Source: JASDSY01 sp041441465 (GTDB taxonomy: Bacteria > Muiribacteriota > UBA9980). Taken from it: DNA of 64,000 bases. Location of the stretch: NCBI GenBank assembly GCA_041441465.1, contig JASDSY010000010.1, positions 372,001 through 436,000 on the forward strand, written 5' to 3'. Under the pieces are notes generated by a model. It was given only the letters and a program-made list of their open reading frames with translations, searched no databases and was not told the origin of the DNA. This document shows, piece by piece, positions 52,581-61,892 of the stretch (the first letter of the stretch is position 1; each line of letters opens with the position of its first letter). The translations under genes were made by a program, and so were the position numbers.

Positions 52581-53450
52581 ATGTCCGATTTAATTGAACA
52601 ATCAGGGGTACTGGTAGAACGTTTAGTAAAATTTATGAAAACGCGCGAGATGAATGATCCGCTCTTTGCGCAGTCTATGCAATTAATAGCCAAACTTAGA
52701 AAAGCGAAGGACAGAATGACGGATCTGGCGCAAAAATTATCCAATGACCGCGATAACCAATCATTAAGGAAGGAATTCGACACTGCGAAATTCGACCTCG
52801 AAACATGTTACGATGAGTGCGATAAGTTTGTTAACCCGCGTACATCTAACCCCAAACCGGAAGCTTCAAAATATGACAAAAAGCTTTTGATACCTAAAGA
52901 GCTTACTTTCGTTTCACTCGACGTCCAGGGTTCGGAAGATTTAAAAATCGACGAAGAACCGGCGAATGTAACACGAGCATTTTCTGAATATTATAAACTT
53001 ATCGAAGGTATTGTCAAGGAATACGGGGTTAAAAAAATGGGCTGGGCCGGGGACGGATTTATAGCATATTTCGATAAGGCTGAAAACGCCGTTCTTTCAG
53101 TGTTAAAATTGATGTGCTCGATGCATATTTTCAACCTTACCTTAAACAAACTGGCAAAAAATTTCAGAATAAGAATAGGAGTCTCGACAGGCGAAGATTA
53201 TTTTGACGAAACGCTGGAAATCGGAAAAATGACTTCAAAAGTTATCGACCTGGCCGGCTATTTGCAAAAAAAAGCAGAAATAACATCAGGCCCTAAAACC
53301 TTCTCGAGAGTTCTCGTCAATCAGACAACGCTCGAACGCGTCTGTAAAACGCATGCATATAAAAGGGTATTGAAATTAGACAAAATATTATTGGCTGCGG
53401 ACGAATCCAAAAAAGTTTCCGCCATCGACGCTTTTGAAATCTTAATGTAA
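52581..53450 (+). CDS. Class III nucleotide cyclase-like protein
   Basis: A 289-residue protein. Residues 1-100 form a helical coiled region. From about 108 a class III cyclase homology domain follows: FVSLDVQGSEDLK with the first metal Asp at about 114, VKKMGWAGDGFIAYF with the second metal Asp in GDG at about 157, and IRIGVSTGEDYF. The lysine before GDG would favour ATP. The C-terminal arm, with the transition-state Asn/Arg region, is less clear, so activity is likely but not certain. It has its own promoter and terminator and would supply cAMP or a related signal. Confidence 0.82.
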   Translation: MSDLIEQSGVLVERLVKFMKTREMNDPLFAQSMQLIAKLRKAKDRMTDLAQKLSNDRDNQSLRKEFDTAKFDLETCYDECDKFVNPRTSNPKPEASKYDKKLLIPKELTFVSLDVQGSEDLKIDEEPANVTRAFSEYYKLIEGIVKEYGVKKMGWAGDGFIAYFDKAENAVLSVLKLMCSMHIFNLTLNKLAKNFRIRIGVSTGEDYFDETLEIGKMTSKVIDLAGYLQKKAEITSGPKTFSRVLVNQTTLERVCKTHAYKRVLKLDKILLAADESKKVSAIDAFEILM

Positions 53451-53466
53451 AATAATGACAAATATG

Positions 53467-53508
53467 AAAGGCTGTTTTTAAAATTTACTTTTAAAGCGGC
53501 CTTTTTTA
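53467..53508 (+). terminator. Terminator of the cyclase gene
   Basis: AAAGGCTGTTTTTAAA pairs with TTTAAAGCGGCCTTT with one mismatch and a G-T pair, followed by a T run. Confidence 0.75.
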
Positions 53509-53611
53509 TTAATTTAATTTTTTTGCAATTTCCGGAACAGAATCTTAAAATTTGTAGTATAATTAACATAATATTTTTTTAATTTTAATATTTGTAAGGA
53601 GCAGATTTATT

Positions 53612-54742
53612 ATGAATAAAAAGAATTTTAAATTTAAAGGCGGCTGGCTTTTAGGTGTTTTAGCGGCTTTGTTATTTGTTTCGGCCCAGCCGGCCAATGT
53701 TTCGGCAGCCGGAATTAACGATTTAAAAGAAACATTGCAGACTAAGGAAGCCGCCGCCATTGAAAAATCAGGTTCGACAACGGAATCCAGAATATCGGTA
53801 GAGGAAAAATTCACAACGGAAGCGCTTTTGAACTCGAAAGGCCCTAATCAATACTGCGGCGACGATCCTAATATTTGCGGCCAATACGCCATGAGCACGA
53901 TATTAAATTATTACGGTTACAGCGAAACATTTACCGACATAAAAGAAAAAACCAATCCTACCGGATTAAGTTTTACAGCGCCGGACAGAATTTCATTTTA
54001 CTTAAAAAGCAAAGGGCTCGATGTTTCTTATAAAAATAACGGCTCAGTAGAAGAAATTACCAATGCTATCGACACCGGCAATCCGGTCGTCTGCCTTGTC
54101 GCTACTGAAGGCTCATCACATTGGATAACAATTCTCGGCTACAAGAAAAACGATGACGGCTCCGTAAAATCGGTTACAATGCGCGATTCATATTGGGGAA
54201 TCAATTCAAATTATGAAATGCCGATAGACGAATTTCAAAAATTATGGAACAAACCGCTCGGCAGCCTCGTAAACGAAAAAGTAGGTAAAATTACTGATAC
54301 CGCATTTACTTATAAAAACCTTATGATGACAGTCAGCAACAAAAAGAGCTCTAACATCGCAAATAAAATCGGTTTACCTGGACAATTTTCAACCGCGATG
54401 GACGACCAGCTGTTAAACGGCGCAAATTTAGCTGCTACCGGCTGGGTGCAGAAAAATCCTGCCAAAGTCATAACCGGCGCGGCGGAAGTATTAAGCGGAT
54501 TGCCGCAGAAACTTATCACTTATCCCGGCACAATCGCCAATAAAGTAGGCCAGAGCGTTTCTGAATGGGGTTCTAAAAAAGCCAATTCAGAAGGCACGTT
54601 AAATAAAGTAGTCGGTACGCTCGCTAACGGCGCAGGTAAAGTTATGCAGGCCGCCGGCACCCTTACGACATCGGTCGGCAACGCAGTATCATCGGTTATG
54701 GAAACAGGATTCAATAATATCAAAAGACTTTTCAACTGGTAA
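53612..54742 (+). CDS. Exported C39-like cysteine protease
   Basis: A 376-residue exported protein: signal peptide about 1-33 (AQPANVSAA). The peptidase_C39_2-like domain runs from about 70 to 220, with Cys at about 89 in ICGQYAMSTILNYYG, His at about 170 in SHWITILGYK and Asp in MRDSYWG. The C-terminal 130 residues are Gly/Ala/Val-rich amphipathic repeats (NKVGQSVSEWGSKK, NKVVGTLANGAGKV) of unknown role. Not an exporter-type C39, since there is no ABC part. Start has AAGGAGCAG. It stands alone behind its own terminator. Confidence 0.8.
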   Translation: MNKKNFKFKGGWLLGVLAALLFVSAQPANVSAAGINDLKETLQTKEAAAIEKSGSTTESRISVEEKFTTEALLNSKGPNQYCGDDPNICGQYAMSTILNYYGYSETFTDIKEKTNPTGLSFTAPDRISFYLKSKGLDVSYKNNGSVEEITNAIDTGNPVVCLVATEGSSHWITILGYKKNDDGSVKSVTMRDSYWGINSNYEMPIDEFQKLWNKPLGSLVNEKVGKITDTAFTYKNLMMTVSNKKSSNIANKIGLPGQFSTAMDDQLLNGANLAATGWVQKNPAKVITGAAEVLSGLPQKLITYPGTIANKVGQSVSEWGSKKANSEGTLNKVVGTLANGAGKVMQAAGTLTTSVGNAVSSVMETGFNNIKRLFNW

Positions 54743-54774
54743 TATAAACGACACTGTAATAAAATAAATAACAT

Positions 54775-54818
54775 AAGGGGCCGTCAAGAAAGGTAATTCT
54801 TAGACGGCCTCTTTTTTA
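54775..54818 (+). terminator. Terminator of the C39-like protease gene
   Basis: Perfect-looking stem AGGGGCCGTC(AAGAA) / TTCTTAGACGGCCTCT, followed by TTTTTT. Confidence 0.85.
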
Positions 54819-55237
54819 TATGTAAAAATTGCATATGAATTTTTTTCATATTGTTTTTTATAGTTCATATAAAGACGTTTTTAAATTTAAATATTATTTG
54901 TAATTTAATTTAATAACGCCGCGGAAGTGCAAATATATAGTAAAGTAAAACTTGCGTTAATAAAGAAAAATCAAGCGTCAGCATATCATTTTTAACATCG
55001 TTCAATAAATAGATTAATTAAAAATTGCATACGGCTTCCATGTTAAAATGATAAACATTCATTATGGCATAATTTTTGTCTTTATTAATATCAGATATTA
55101 AAAAAATAATAGGGGCATTATCAAAATTATTAAAAGCAGTCTTATTTTATAACTAAAAGCACTTAAATTTAGCAGAATTAAATATATGAAAACATGAAAA
55201 GAATCAAAAATATTGTATTTTATAAGGAGGCATTATT
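54819..55237. other. Intergenic region
   Basis: AT-rich and without a credible gene. The only structured signal is the sigma-54-like element at 55065-55080. Confidence 0.55.
55065..55080 (+). promoter_or_regulatory. Sigma-54-like element ahead of the DUF2892-like gene
   Basis: TGGCATAATTTTTGTC has GG (55066) and GT (55078) 12 bases apart, then TTTATT, as in the other three elements. Confidence 0.45.
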
Positions 55238-55435
55238 ATGTGCAGAGAAGATATAGTAAGAATGACGGCAGGGTCTTTTATCCTCATAAGTCTTGCCCTA
55301 GGATACCTTTACACATGGTATTTTTTGCTGTTTACGGCATTTGTCGGATTAAATCTTTTACAATCCGCCTTCACGCACTTCTGCCCGCTTGAAATTATAT
55401 TAAAAAAGGCGGGGTTTGAGCACTGCAAAGAATAA
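55238..55435 (+). CDS. DUF2892/YgaP-like small membrane protein
   Basis: 65 residues. The N-terminal CREDIVRMTAGSFILISLAL, one or two hydrophobic helices (about 10-25 and 26-45) and the TxFCPLEIILKKAGF end match the DUF2892 family found alone or attached to rhodanese domains (E. coli YgaP). The conserved Cys in FCPLE is present. AAGGAGGC precedes the ATG. Function of the family is unknown; a role in sulfur or membrane chemistry is suggested by the rhodanese link. Confidence 0.85.
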   Translation: MCREDIVRMTAGSFILISLALGYLYTWYFLLFTAFVGLNLLQSAFTHFCPLEIILKKAGFEHCKE

Positions 55436-55455
55436 AAAAATAAGCCATATATTTT

Positions 55456-55484
55456 TTGACAAAGTTATGGTTTTATGATAAGAT
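55456..55484 (+). promoter_or_regulatory. Sigma-70 promoter
   Basis: TTGACA (55456-55461), 17-base spacer, TAAGAT (55479-55484), 40 bases before the GTG start at 55524. Confidence 0.7.
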
Positions 55485-55523
55485 AACACTAATGCCATTA
55501 ATTATGAATAAGGAAGTGGTACA

Positions 55524-56483
55524 GTGGATATTAATGAAGCGAAAAAACTTCTTTCCTCAAATGATATTGCAAATACAAAGCAGGCTATAGAATATCTGAA
55601 AAATGACAATGATATAAGCTGCGTTGAATCGTTAAAAGCGGCCAAAACTTTATTGCCGATTAACGAAACTTCGCTTATTGAAGAAATTGATAATCTAATA
55701 AACGAAATCACAAAAAAAGCGTTATCTTCGACAGCCGAAGGCGCTAATACTGTATCACCGGGCGCTTCAGAATCCGCTCAATCAGAACCGGCACAGCAGG
55801 AAGTAAATGCCGTATCATCAGTTTCAGAATCTCAGCCGGCCGCCCCTTCAACAAACAATGCGCAGGATAACGGCCCGGCGGCATTAAACTTAGACAAAAC
55901 CACTGACTCACCTAACGGCTTAAACAGCGAATTCCCTAAAAACGAATATCTTGATAAAGTCAAGGTAATGTGGGAAAAAGGCAAAGACGCCGCAATAAAA
56001 AACGCTACGATATTAAGGCTGAAATCACAATTAAACACTATTAAGAATGATAAATTAATACAAATAAAGCATCTGGGCGAAAAAACTTATGAGACTTTCA
56101 GCGCAGCGGAAGCGCCTGTCGAATTCATAAAGGACCAGATCAATAAGATAAAAGATATAGAAGCGAATCTCGCGAAATGCGAAGCGGAGGAAAAAGAGCT
56201 TGAAAATGCAAGGGCCGAAGGCAGCATGTGGAATGTTTTCAAAGCTAAAGTAGCCAAAGTCCTTGGTTATACAAAAATCAAGCTTGACATATCGATATTA
56301 AAAAGCAACCGCGAAGGCAAAGTTTCATCATTCGGCCAGCTTTTATACGACAAACTTACAGAATGCGAAAGCGTTTTAAAGCAGTCTCCGGAAATAACGG
56401 AAATTCTCGCCACAATTGAAAACCTTGAAAAACAACGGCAGGAAAAAGAAGTAGAAATAAACGAAATATCGTCACAGCAGTAA
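55524..56483 (+). CDS. Coiled-coil protein of unknown function
   Basis: A 319-residue cytoplasmic protein starting with GTG (AAGGAAG box upstream). Residues 1-65 are helical and repeat-like (ANTKQAIEYLKNDNDISCVESL); 70-135 are Ser/Ala/Gln/Pro-rich low complexity; 145-315 is a long charged helical coiled coil (QINKIKDIEANLAKCEAEEKEL, in two parts, and EKQRQEKEVEINEI). No enzymatic motif. It is followed 17 bases later by the TPR protein, so the two are an operon. Confidence 0.7.
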   Translation: MDINEAKKLLSSNDIANTKQAIEYLKNDNDISCVESLKAAKTLLPINETSLIEEIDNLINEITKKALSSTAEGANTVSPGASESAQSEPAQQEVNAVSSVSESQPAAPSTNNAQDNGPAALNLDKTTDSPNGLNSEFPKNEYLDKVKVMWEKGKDAAIKNATILRLKSQLNTIKNDKLIQIKHLGEKTYETFSAAEAPVEFIKDQINKIKDIEANLAKCEAEEKELENARAEGSMWNVFKAKVAKVLGYTKIKLDISILKSNREGKVSSFGQLLYDKLTECESVLKQSPEITEILATIENLEKQRQEKEVEINEISSQQ

Positions 56484-56500
56484 TAACGGTAACAAAATTA

Positions 56501-58057
56501 ATGATAAGCGAAAAAACAGCAAGCTTTTTTGAAATAACGGCAAAAAAAATGCCTTCGGATTATGCATGCAGTCTTTATTTTGCATGTATAAAGCTGCTGT
56601 CAGGCGACGTCGAAAGCGCTTATCCGGTTTTACAAAGGATAACGGCTGAACGCGCCGCCTATGAATATGCCGACTTTGCGGCTATGATATTATGCACTTA
56701 CAATTATTTCGGAGAAAATAACAAGCCTTATATTCAATTTTCCACTTTTGAGGAATTGGTCGAGGCTTTATTAACAAAAAAAATCAGGCACGAATGGGAT
56801 AATACCGCCGTGGCTGATTTTTTTAATTTTCTTAAGGATTTTCTCCTGATCAAATGGGTGCCGCCGCTGATGATTGATATTCTCAATTTTTTCATGATAA
56901 CGGAAGATTACGCCCGCGCGTTCGACGTAATAGGAGTCATTAATCAAAATTATCCGCAATCTTATTGGGATGCGCGCGCGCGAAGCGTAAAGATTGAAAT
57001 CGAGTACCTTATTTTGAAAAAGAAAATAAATGAATTCCGGCAGTTAAAAAAAGTCATGGAATTCAAACGCGGTTCAGGCGCAGTTCAAACTCAGGACGAT
57101 ATCGACCGCAAGCTTTCGACTGAGCATGAATTAGCGGTCGAACCTCAAAAATTCGAAGAAGAAGTGCTGCATTTATGCCAGCGCTATAAAAATTACCGGT
57201 TCGTACGTGAACAGTTATTCAGGGCGTCGTCGATATACGAACTTTTAAATAATGAGCGGCAGGTCATAAAAATATTATCCCATGTAAATAATTTTTTAGG
57301 CGACTTCGACGAGTCAATAAGAGCGCACTTCGATCTCGGACTTTACTATTTCAAGACGGAAAATTTTCAAATGGCGCTGCAGTTTTTTAACAATCATATA
57401 ATGCATTATCCCGAAAGCAAATATATACCGCAATCAATTTTTATGATAGGCAAGATATTCCAGATGCAGGGACGTTTAAGCGAAGCTATTAATTTTTTCA
57501 AAAAAGTCATTTCATACGATGACGAAATATGGAAAAAAGAAGCCTCGAGTTCGGCAATCGAAATATGCAAAGAACTATACCGACAAAAAAAATACAATGA
57601 AACACTTGAATTTTTAACTCAGATAAGAGCGTCGGGATTCACGGCTGAAGCGATTATCGAAGCGACGTTCATCGAAGGAAGCTGCAACCGCGACATAGCG
57701 CTTATAACGTCCGGCAATCAAAGTTACACGCACGCCCAAAAAGCCGCCGAAATTTTCAGACTGCTGAAGCAGCGCTATCCCGATACAACTTTTGCCGCGC
57801 TCGCCCAGGCTTCGCTGAAGGAAATCGAGAGCGGCACATTGAAAAACGCGGTCATGGTCGAAAAAGTTTCCACTATTTTAATTGTCCTGTTTTATATGAT
57901 TTTTTTCGGCATCCTCGGTTATTCGATAGTAATGCGTAATGAAAGCCCGGTTTATTTCATGCTCATGATTATCCAGATAGCGCTTTTGATCTCAATAACT
58001 ATATTCTCAACCGGTTACAAAATTTTCACTAAAATTTTCGAATATTTCTTTGAATAA
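56501..58057 (+). CDS. TPR-repeat membrane protein
   Basis: A 518-residue protein with several tetratricopeptide-like repeats (about 10-180 and 255-440; clearest is AHFDLGLYYFKTENFQMALQ followed by FMIGKIFQMQGRLSEAINF, spacing 34). Two transmembrane helices lie at about 460-480 and 487-510, so it is tail-anchored with the TPR part probably in the cytoplasm. Its second repeat block resembles the YbgF/BamD-type outer-envelope TPRs (HYPESKYIPQS). Likely a protein scaffold that works with the preceding coiled-coil protein. Confidence 0.78.
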   Translation: MISEKTASFFEITAKKMPSDYACSLYFACIKLLSGDVESAYPVLQRITAERAAYEYADFAAMILCTYNYFGENNKPYIQFSTFEELVEALLTKKIRHEWDNTAVADFFNFLKDFLLIKWVPPLMIDILNFFMITEDYARAFDVIGVINQNYPQSYWDARARSVKIEIEYLILKKKINEFRQLKKVMEFKRGSGAVQTQDDIDRKLSTEHELAVEPQKFEEEVLHLCQRYKNYRFVREQLFRASSIYELLNNERQVIKILSHVNNFLGDFDESIRAHFDLGLYYFKTENFQMALQFFNNHIMHYPESKYIPQSIFMIGKIFQMQGRLSEAINFFKKVISYDDEIWKKEASSSAIEICKELYRQKKYNETLEFLTQIRASGFTAEAIIEATFIEGSCNRDIALITSGNQSYTHAQKAAEIFRLLKQRYPDTTFAALAQASLKEIESGTLKNAVMVEKVSTILIVLFYMIFFGILGYSIVMRNESPVYFMLMIIQIALLISITIFSTGYKIFTKIFEYFFE

Positions 58058-58194
58058 AATTTTAATTATTGCCGAGACTTTGAATATTCATAAATAACGG
58101 TAGATTATCTCAACTGTTTCATAACAGCAGACTGATAACAGAATTTATTAAAAATAATATCCTTCAAATAATTGCAAAAACGAGAGGTACTTTT

Positions 58195-59112
58195 ATGACA
58201 TTAAAAACAGCTAAAAATGAACGTGTCCAGGCCAAAAGAAAAAAAACTGCCGGCCGAGCTAAAATTATATCCGGCGAAAAAGCCTCAATTTTTAAAAATT
58301 TCGAAAAATGCCAGATCGGCGTGATAGGCGCCGGAAAACTTGGAGAAGTAATAATAGCGGGGCTTATTTCTCAGGACCCTTCAATAAAATCAAGATTATT
58401 ATCGACAACCGATTCAAATGAACGCGCCGAATACATAAAAAAGAAACACGGCGTCAAATGCGGAGCAGATAACATAGCGCTCGCTAAAAGCAGCGATATA
58501 ATAATATTATCAGTCAAACCGCAAAATGTAGCCGAAGTTTTGAATGAAATCAAGCCGTACCTTGATAAAACTAAAATTCTTGTTTCGGTAGCCGCCGGCG
58601 TCACGATTTTTTATATGGAGTCTTTTTTGAAAGATGACGTAGCGGTAATAAGGACAATGCCTAATTTATGCTGTCAGGTCGGCGCCGGAATGACCGCCAT
58701 CTCCAAAGGCACGCATGCAAATAACGAACATGTGGAGCTTGCAAAAAAAATATTCGAGCCTATATCGCGGATAGTGGTAATAGACGAAAAACATATCGAC
58801 GCCGTGACGGGCCTTTCAGGGTCCGGGCCTGCTTATATTTATATAGCGATAGAAGCCTTAGCCGAAGGCGGTGTAAAAGTCGGGCTTCCGCGCGACGTCG
58901 CAATACTTCTGGCAGCTCAGACGACTCTTGGCGCCGCTAAAATGGTCCTCGAAACACAGGAACACCCGGCCAAACTCAAAGACATGGTAACGACCCCGGC
59001 CGGCGTCACAATTGACGGAATAATGGAACTGGAAGAAGGAAAATTCAGGGTGACATTATTAAAAGCGGTTCTTAAAGGCGCGGAAAGGGCAAAAGAATTA
59101 GTAAAAAATTAA
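58195..59112 (+). CDS. proC: Pyrroline-5-carboxylate reductase
   Basis: 305 residues, against about 270 usual; the extra 37 are a basic N-terminal extension. It makes proline from pyrroline-5-carboxylate with NAD(P)H. The Rossmann motif VIGAGKLGEVIIAGL is at about 43-57, AAGVTI at about 136, RTMPNLCCQVGAGM at about 154-167, and the substrate/dimer region GLSGSGPAYIYIAIEALAEG at about 203-222. AGAGG lies before the ATG. An alternative start within the extension is possible, but the ribosome box supports the one chosen. Confidence 0.94.
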   Translation: MTLKTAKNERVQAKRKKTAGRAKIISGEKASIFKNFEKCQIGVIGAGKLGEVIIAGLISQDPSIKSRLLSTTDSNERAEYIKKKHGVKCGADNIALAKSSDIIILSVKPQNVAEVLNEIKPYLDKTKILVSVAAGVTIFYMESFLKDDVAVIRTMPNLCCQVGAGMTAISKGTHANNEHVELAKKIFEPISRIVVIDEKHIDAVTGLSGSGPAYIYIAIEALAEGGVKVGLPRDVAILLAAQTTLGAAKMVLETQEHPAKLKDMVTTPAGVTIDGIMELEEGKFRVTLLKAVLKGAERAKELVKN

Positions 59113-59264
59113 TAACGCAAGGCATCCGTTATATACGTGAAATCCCGAATCGCTAAATATTTTTAAACAGAGTTATTTTTTTCAATATGCCTTTTGAAAT
59201 TAAGCGGTTTTAAAAAATTTAAATTTAATGAACCCATTATTATTTTCGAAAAAGAGTGATTAAA

Positions 59265-59690
59265 ATGCCAAGAAAATTAACAGCCCCTGGAATGACAAAA
59301 TGTATTTTTTGTTACACATGCATGCTCACCTGCTCGCGTTTCAATTATAAGACTCATTCCGTTTCAAGAAGCGCGCTAAAAATTAAAACTACCGGCGGCA
59401 TGTCTTCGCGTTATATAGCAGATATATGCATGAGCTGTGAAAAGCCGACATGCGCCTACGCCTGCCCGACCGAGGCGCTGGTTCCAAGAAATGGCGGCGG
59501 CGCAAGATTGATAAAAGAAAAATGCATAGGCTGTAAAAAGTGCGTTTCGGCATGCAAGACAAAATATTTGCAATTCGACCAGGAATTAAAACTGCCGCTG
59601 ATGTGCACACATTGCGGCATGTGCGCGAAATTCTGCCCGCACGGCTGCCTGGCCATAGAAGTCGCTAAAGACGAAAATAAAGGAGAATAA
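59265..59690 (+). CDS. Polyferredoxin (four 4Fe-4S sites), partner of the aldehyde oxidoreductase
   Basis: About 141 residues from the ATG at 59265 with AAAGAG 8 bases upstream (a GTG at 59256 is possible). Four cysteine clusters are seen: CIFCYTCMLTC, CMSCEKPTCAYACP, CIGCKKCVSAC and CTHCGMCAKFCP. This is the usual electron-transfer subunit for aldehyde ferredoxin oxidoreductases. It stops 2 bases before that gene, so translation is coupled. Confidence 0.92.
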   Translation: MPRKLTAPGMTKCIFCYTCMLTCSRFNYKTHSVSRSALKIKTTGGMSSRYIADICMSCEKPTCAYACPTEALVPRNGGGARLIKEKCIGCKKCVSACKTKYLQFDQELKLPLMCTHCGMCAKFCPHGCLAIEVAKDENKGE

Positions 59691-59692
59691 TA

Positions 59693-61444
59693 ATGCTTTA
59701 TCAAAATTATATACGCATTCTTTATATCGATCTTAACACGAAAAAAGTGAAATTTGAAAACCGCGAAGACCTTATGCATTATATAGGCGGCTCAGGGCTT
59801 TCGGCAAAACTCTTCGCCGAGCATGTAAAATACGACAGGCCGCCGCTCGATCCCGAACAGCCGATCGTTCTCGCCATCGGCCCGATGTCGACGATATTTC
59901 CAGTCTGCACAAAAGTCACGGCGTCATTTTTTTCTCCGCAGACCGGTGAATACGGCGAATCACACGCAGGCGGCCGCCTTGCCATGACGATAAGGCTTGT
60001 AAATGTCGACGCTATAGTTATAACCGGCGCAGCGTCAGACCCGGCAACTATCACAATAAAACCTAACGATATAATCTTTCACGACGCGGAAGCTATATGG
60101 ATGCTGCCTGTCAGCGAAGCGGCGCAGCATATGAGAAACACCTCCGGCACGTCGGGATATAGAAGCATACTGAGAATCGGGCCGTCAGGAGCGAACCTGG
60201 TGCCTACCGCATGCGTTAATGTCGATACCTACAGGCATTTCGGCCGGCTCGGCCTCGGCGCGTGCTTCGGCTCTAAAAAGCTTAAAGGGCTTATTATATG
60301 CGGCGAAAAACATTTCGAAATAAAAAAACCGAATGAATATAACAAAATATACGCGGAAATTTACGATAAAGTCACTAAAACGCCGCTAATGGAAAAATAT
60401 CACGAGCTCGGAACTCCTAAAAATGTTATACCGCTTAATAAAATAAATGCGCTGCCTGCATATAACCTGAAAAAGACGAATTATGAATTCGCGGAGGCCA
60501 TATCCGGCGAGGCTTTTGCTGAAAATGTGCTTTTTCGAAAGGTATCCTGCGCAGGCTGCCCTATAGGCTGTATTCACGTGGGAAGCATGAGGCGCCTTTT
60601 TGATAAAGGCTATGAATACGAATCAGCGGCGGTCTCGTACGACCATGAGCTTGTGTTCTCCCTCGGAAGCGAGCTTGGCATAAAAACACCCAATGAAGTT
60701 TTAACCCTTATATTCGAATGCGAAGAAATGTGCCTGGACGCTATTTCCGCCGGAGTAATCCTGGGCTTTATAACCGAGGCGCTTGAAAAAGGTGATATTA
60801 CAACGGCCGACTCGATTATCGACTATAAATTCGGCGATACCAACGCTTATGTAAAAGGCATAAGGCTTATAGCCAATCCGCCTAATGAATTCTACAAGAA
60901 AGTCGGCGCCGGGCTTTCGACATATACGAAATCGAGAAAAGATAAAACTTATGACTATGCAATTCAGATGGGCGGCCTTGAAATGGCCGGATATTTTACC
61001 GGGCCTGCGCACATTTTGGGCCAATTGACAGGAGTGCGGCATTCACACGTCGATAACGCCGGATATTCAATAGACCAGAAGCTGAAGGAATTAGTGCCAA
61101 AAACAATAGCGCAGAAAGTATTCGACGAGGAACTGATAAGATCGGTTTATACCTCGCTTGTAATATGCATGTTCGCGCGCGAGGTTTACGACTTAGACAC
61201 CGTTTGCAGGGCGCTTGCTGTAATAGACCTTCCTTTTACGCCAGATGATCTTAAAACGCGCGGCCGCGAAATTTTAAAAATTAAATTTGAGACCCGCAAA
61301 AAAATGGGATTTGATGTTGACGCCCATCCGCTTGCCAAAAGATTTTTCGAGGTCCAGACACCGCACGGAATTATCAAGGAAGAACTTATGAACGAAGTGA
61401 TAAAAGAATATAAAAACATAGTCGACGATTTCATGAAAAAATAA
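59693..61444 (+). CDS. Aldehyde ferredoxin oxidoreductase (tungsten/molybdopterin)
   Basis: A 583-residue AOR-family enzyme (usual length about 600) that oxidises aldehydes to carboxylic acids, or the reverse, using a tungstopterin and one 4Fe-4S cluster. The N-terminal GGSGLSAKLFAEH and SHAGGRLAMTIRLVNVDAIV match the cofactor-binding half; CAGCPIGC at about 286-293 gives three Fe-S cysteines and VICMFA near 483 the fourth. AAAGGAG precedes the ATG. With the ferredoxin before it, this is an electron-transfer pair typical of anaerobes. The substrate is not deducible. Confidence 0.95.
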   Translation: MLYQNYIRILYIDLNTKKVKFENREDLMHYIGGSGLSAKLFAEHVKYDRPPLDPEQPIVLAIGPMSTIFPVCTKVTASFFSPQTGEYGESHAGGRLAMTIRLVNVDAIVITGAASDPATITIKPNDIIFHDAEAIWMLPVSEAAQHMRNTSGTSGYRSILRIGPSGANLVPTACVNVDTYRHFGRLGLGACFGSKKLKGLIICGEKHFEIKKPNEYNKIYAEIYDKVTKTPLMEKYHELGTPKNVIPLNKINALPAYNLKKTNYEFAEAISGEAFAENVLFRKVSCAGCPIGCIHVGSMRRLFDKGYEYESAAVSYDHELVFSLGSELGIKTPNEVLTLIFECEEMCLDAISAGVILGFITEALEKGDITTADSIIDYKFGDTNAYVKGIRLIANPPNEFYKKVGAGLSTYTKSRKDKTYDYAIQMGGLEMAGYFTGPAHILGQLTGVRHSHVDNAGYSIDQKLKELVPKTIAQKVFDEELIRSVYTSLVICMFAREVYDLDTVCRALAVIDLPFTPDDLKTRGREILKIKFETRKKMGFDVDAHPLAKRFFEVQTPHGIIKEELMNEVIKEYKNIVDDFMKK

Positions 61445-61478
61445 GCCGAGTCAGTCATGAACAGGAGTTCATTAAATT

Positions 61479-61892
61479 ATGGTGCAAATACTCAAATTCA
61501 TCGAAAAATGCGTTTACGTTGTATTAATACTGTTTATTATAAGATTGTTTTTCATGCCGACTTTTAACCGGCCGCACCCGGTCTCTAAAAAGAGGATGTG
61601 CATAAGCTGCATGAAAACTATCGAAGGCGCAGCGGAGCTCTACAAAATAGAAGCCGGAACGGATGAAGCGAAACTGAATATATTTTTTAAAACGCCTGAA
61701 AAAATAGTTGAAATACTTACCAATGAAGGCTACTTAAAAACTGCTCCGCGATGTCCGGCCGCCGGCAGATATAAAGTTTTTGAAATACCGGATGGACAGA
61801 GCGGCACGCAATTTGACGTCAGCTGCGATATCCACGGCGATCTTTCCAAGAAGACGGTGCGCATAAAACCATGGGAGAAAATTAAAACATGA
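61479..61892 (+). CDS. Small pilin-like membrane protein, paralogue 1
   Basis: 137 residues. A single hydrophobic helix (about 11-29) near the N-terminus, then CISCMKTIEGAAELYKIE at about 45-62, a motif seen in the helical spine-to-globule junction of pseudopilins from candidate phyla. The C-terminal part is small, with two Cys (about 88 and 114). No class III prepilin cleavage site (Gly before Phe) is evident, so it may not be processed. AGGAG at 11 bases upstream. It overlaps the next gene by four bases, which encodes a close relative. Confidence 0.65.
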   Translation: MVQILKFIEKCVYVVLILFIIRLFFMPTFNRPHPVSKKRMCISCMKTIEGAAELYKIEAGTDEAKLNIFFKTPEKIVEILTNEGYLKTAPRCPAAGRYKVFEIPDGQSGTQFDVSCDIHGDLSKKTVRIKPWEKIKT

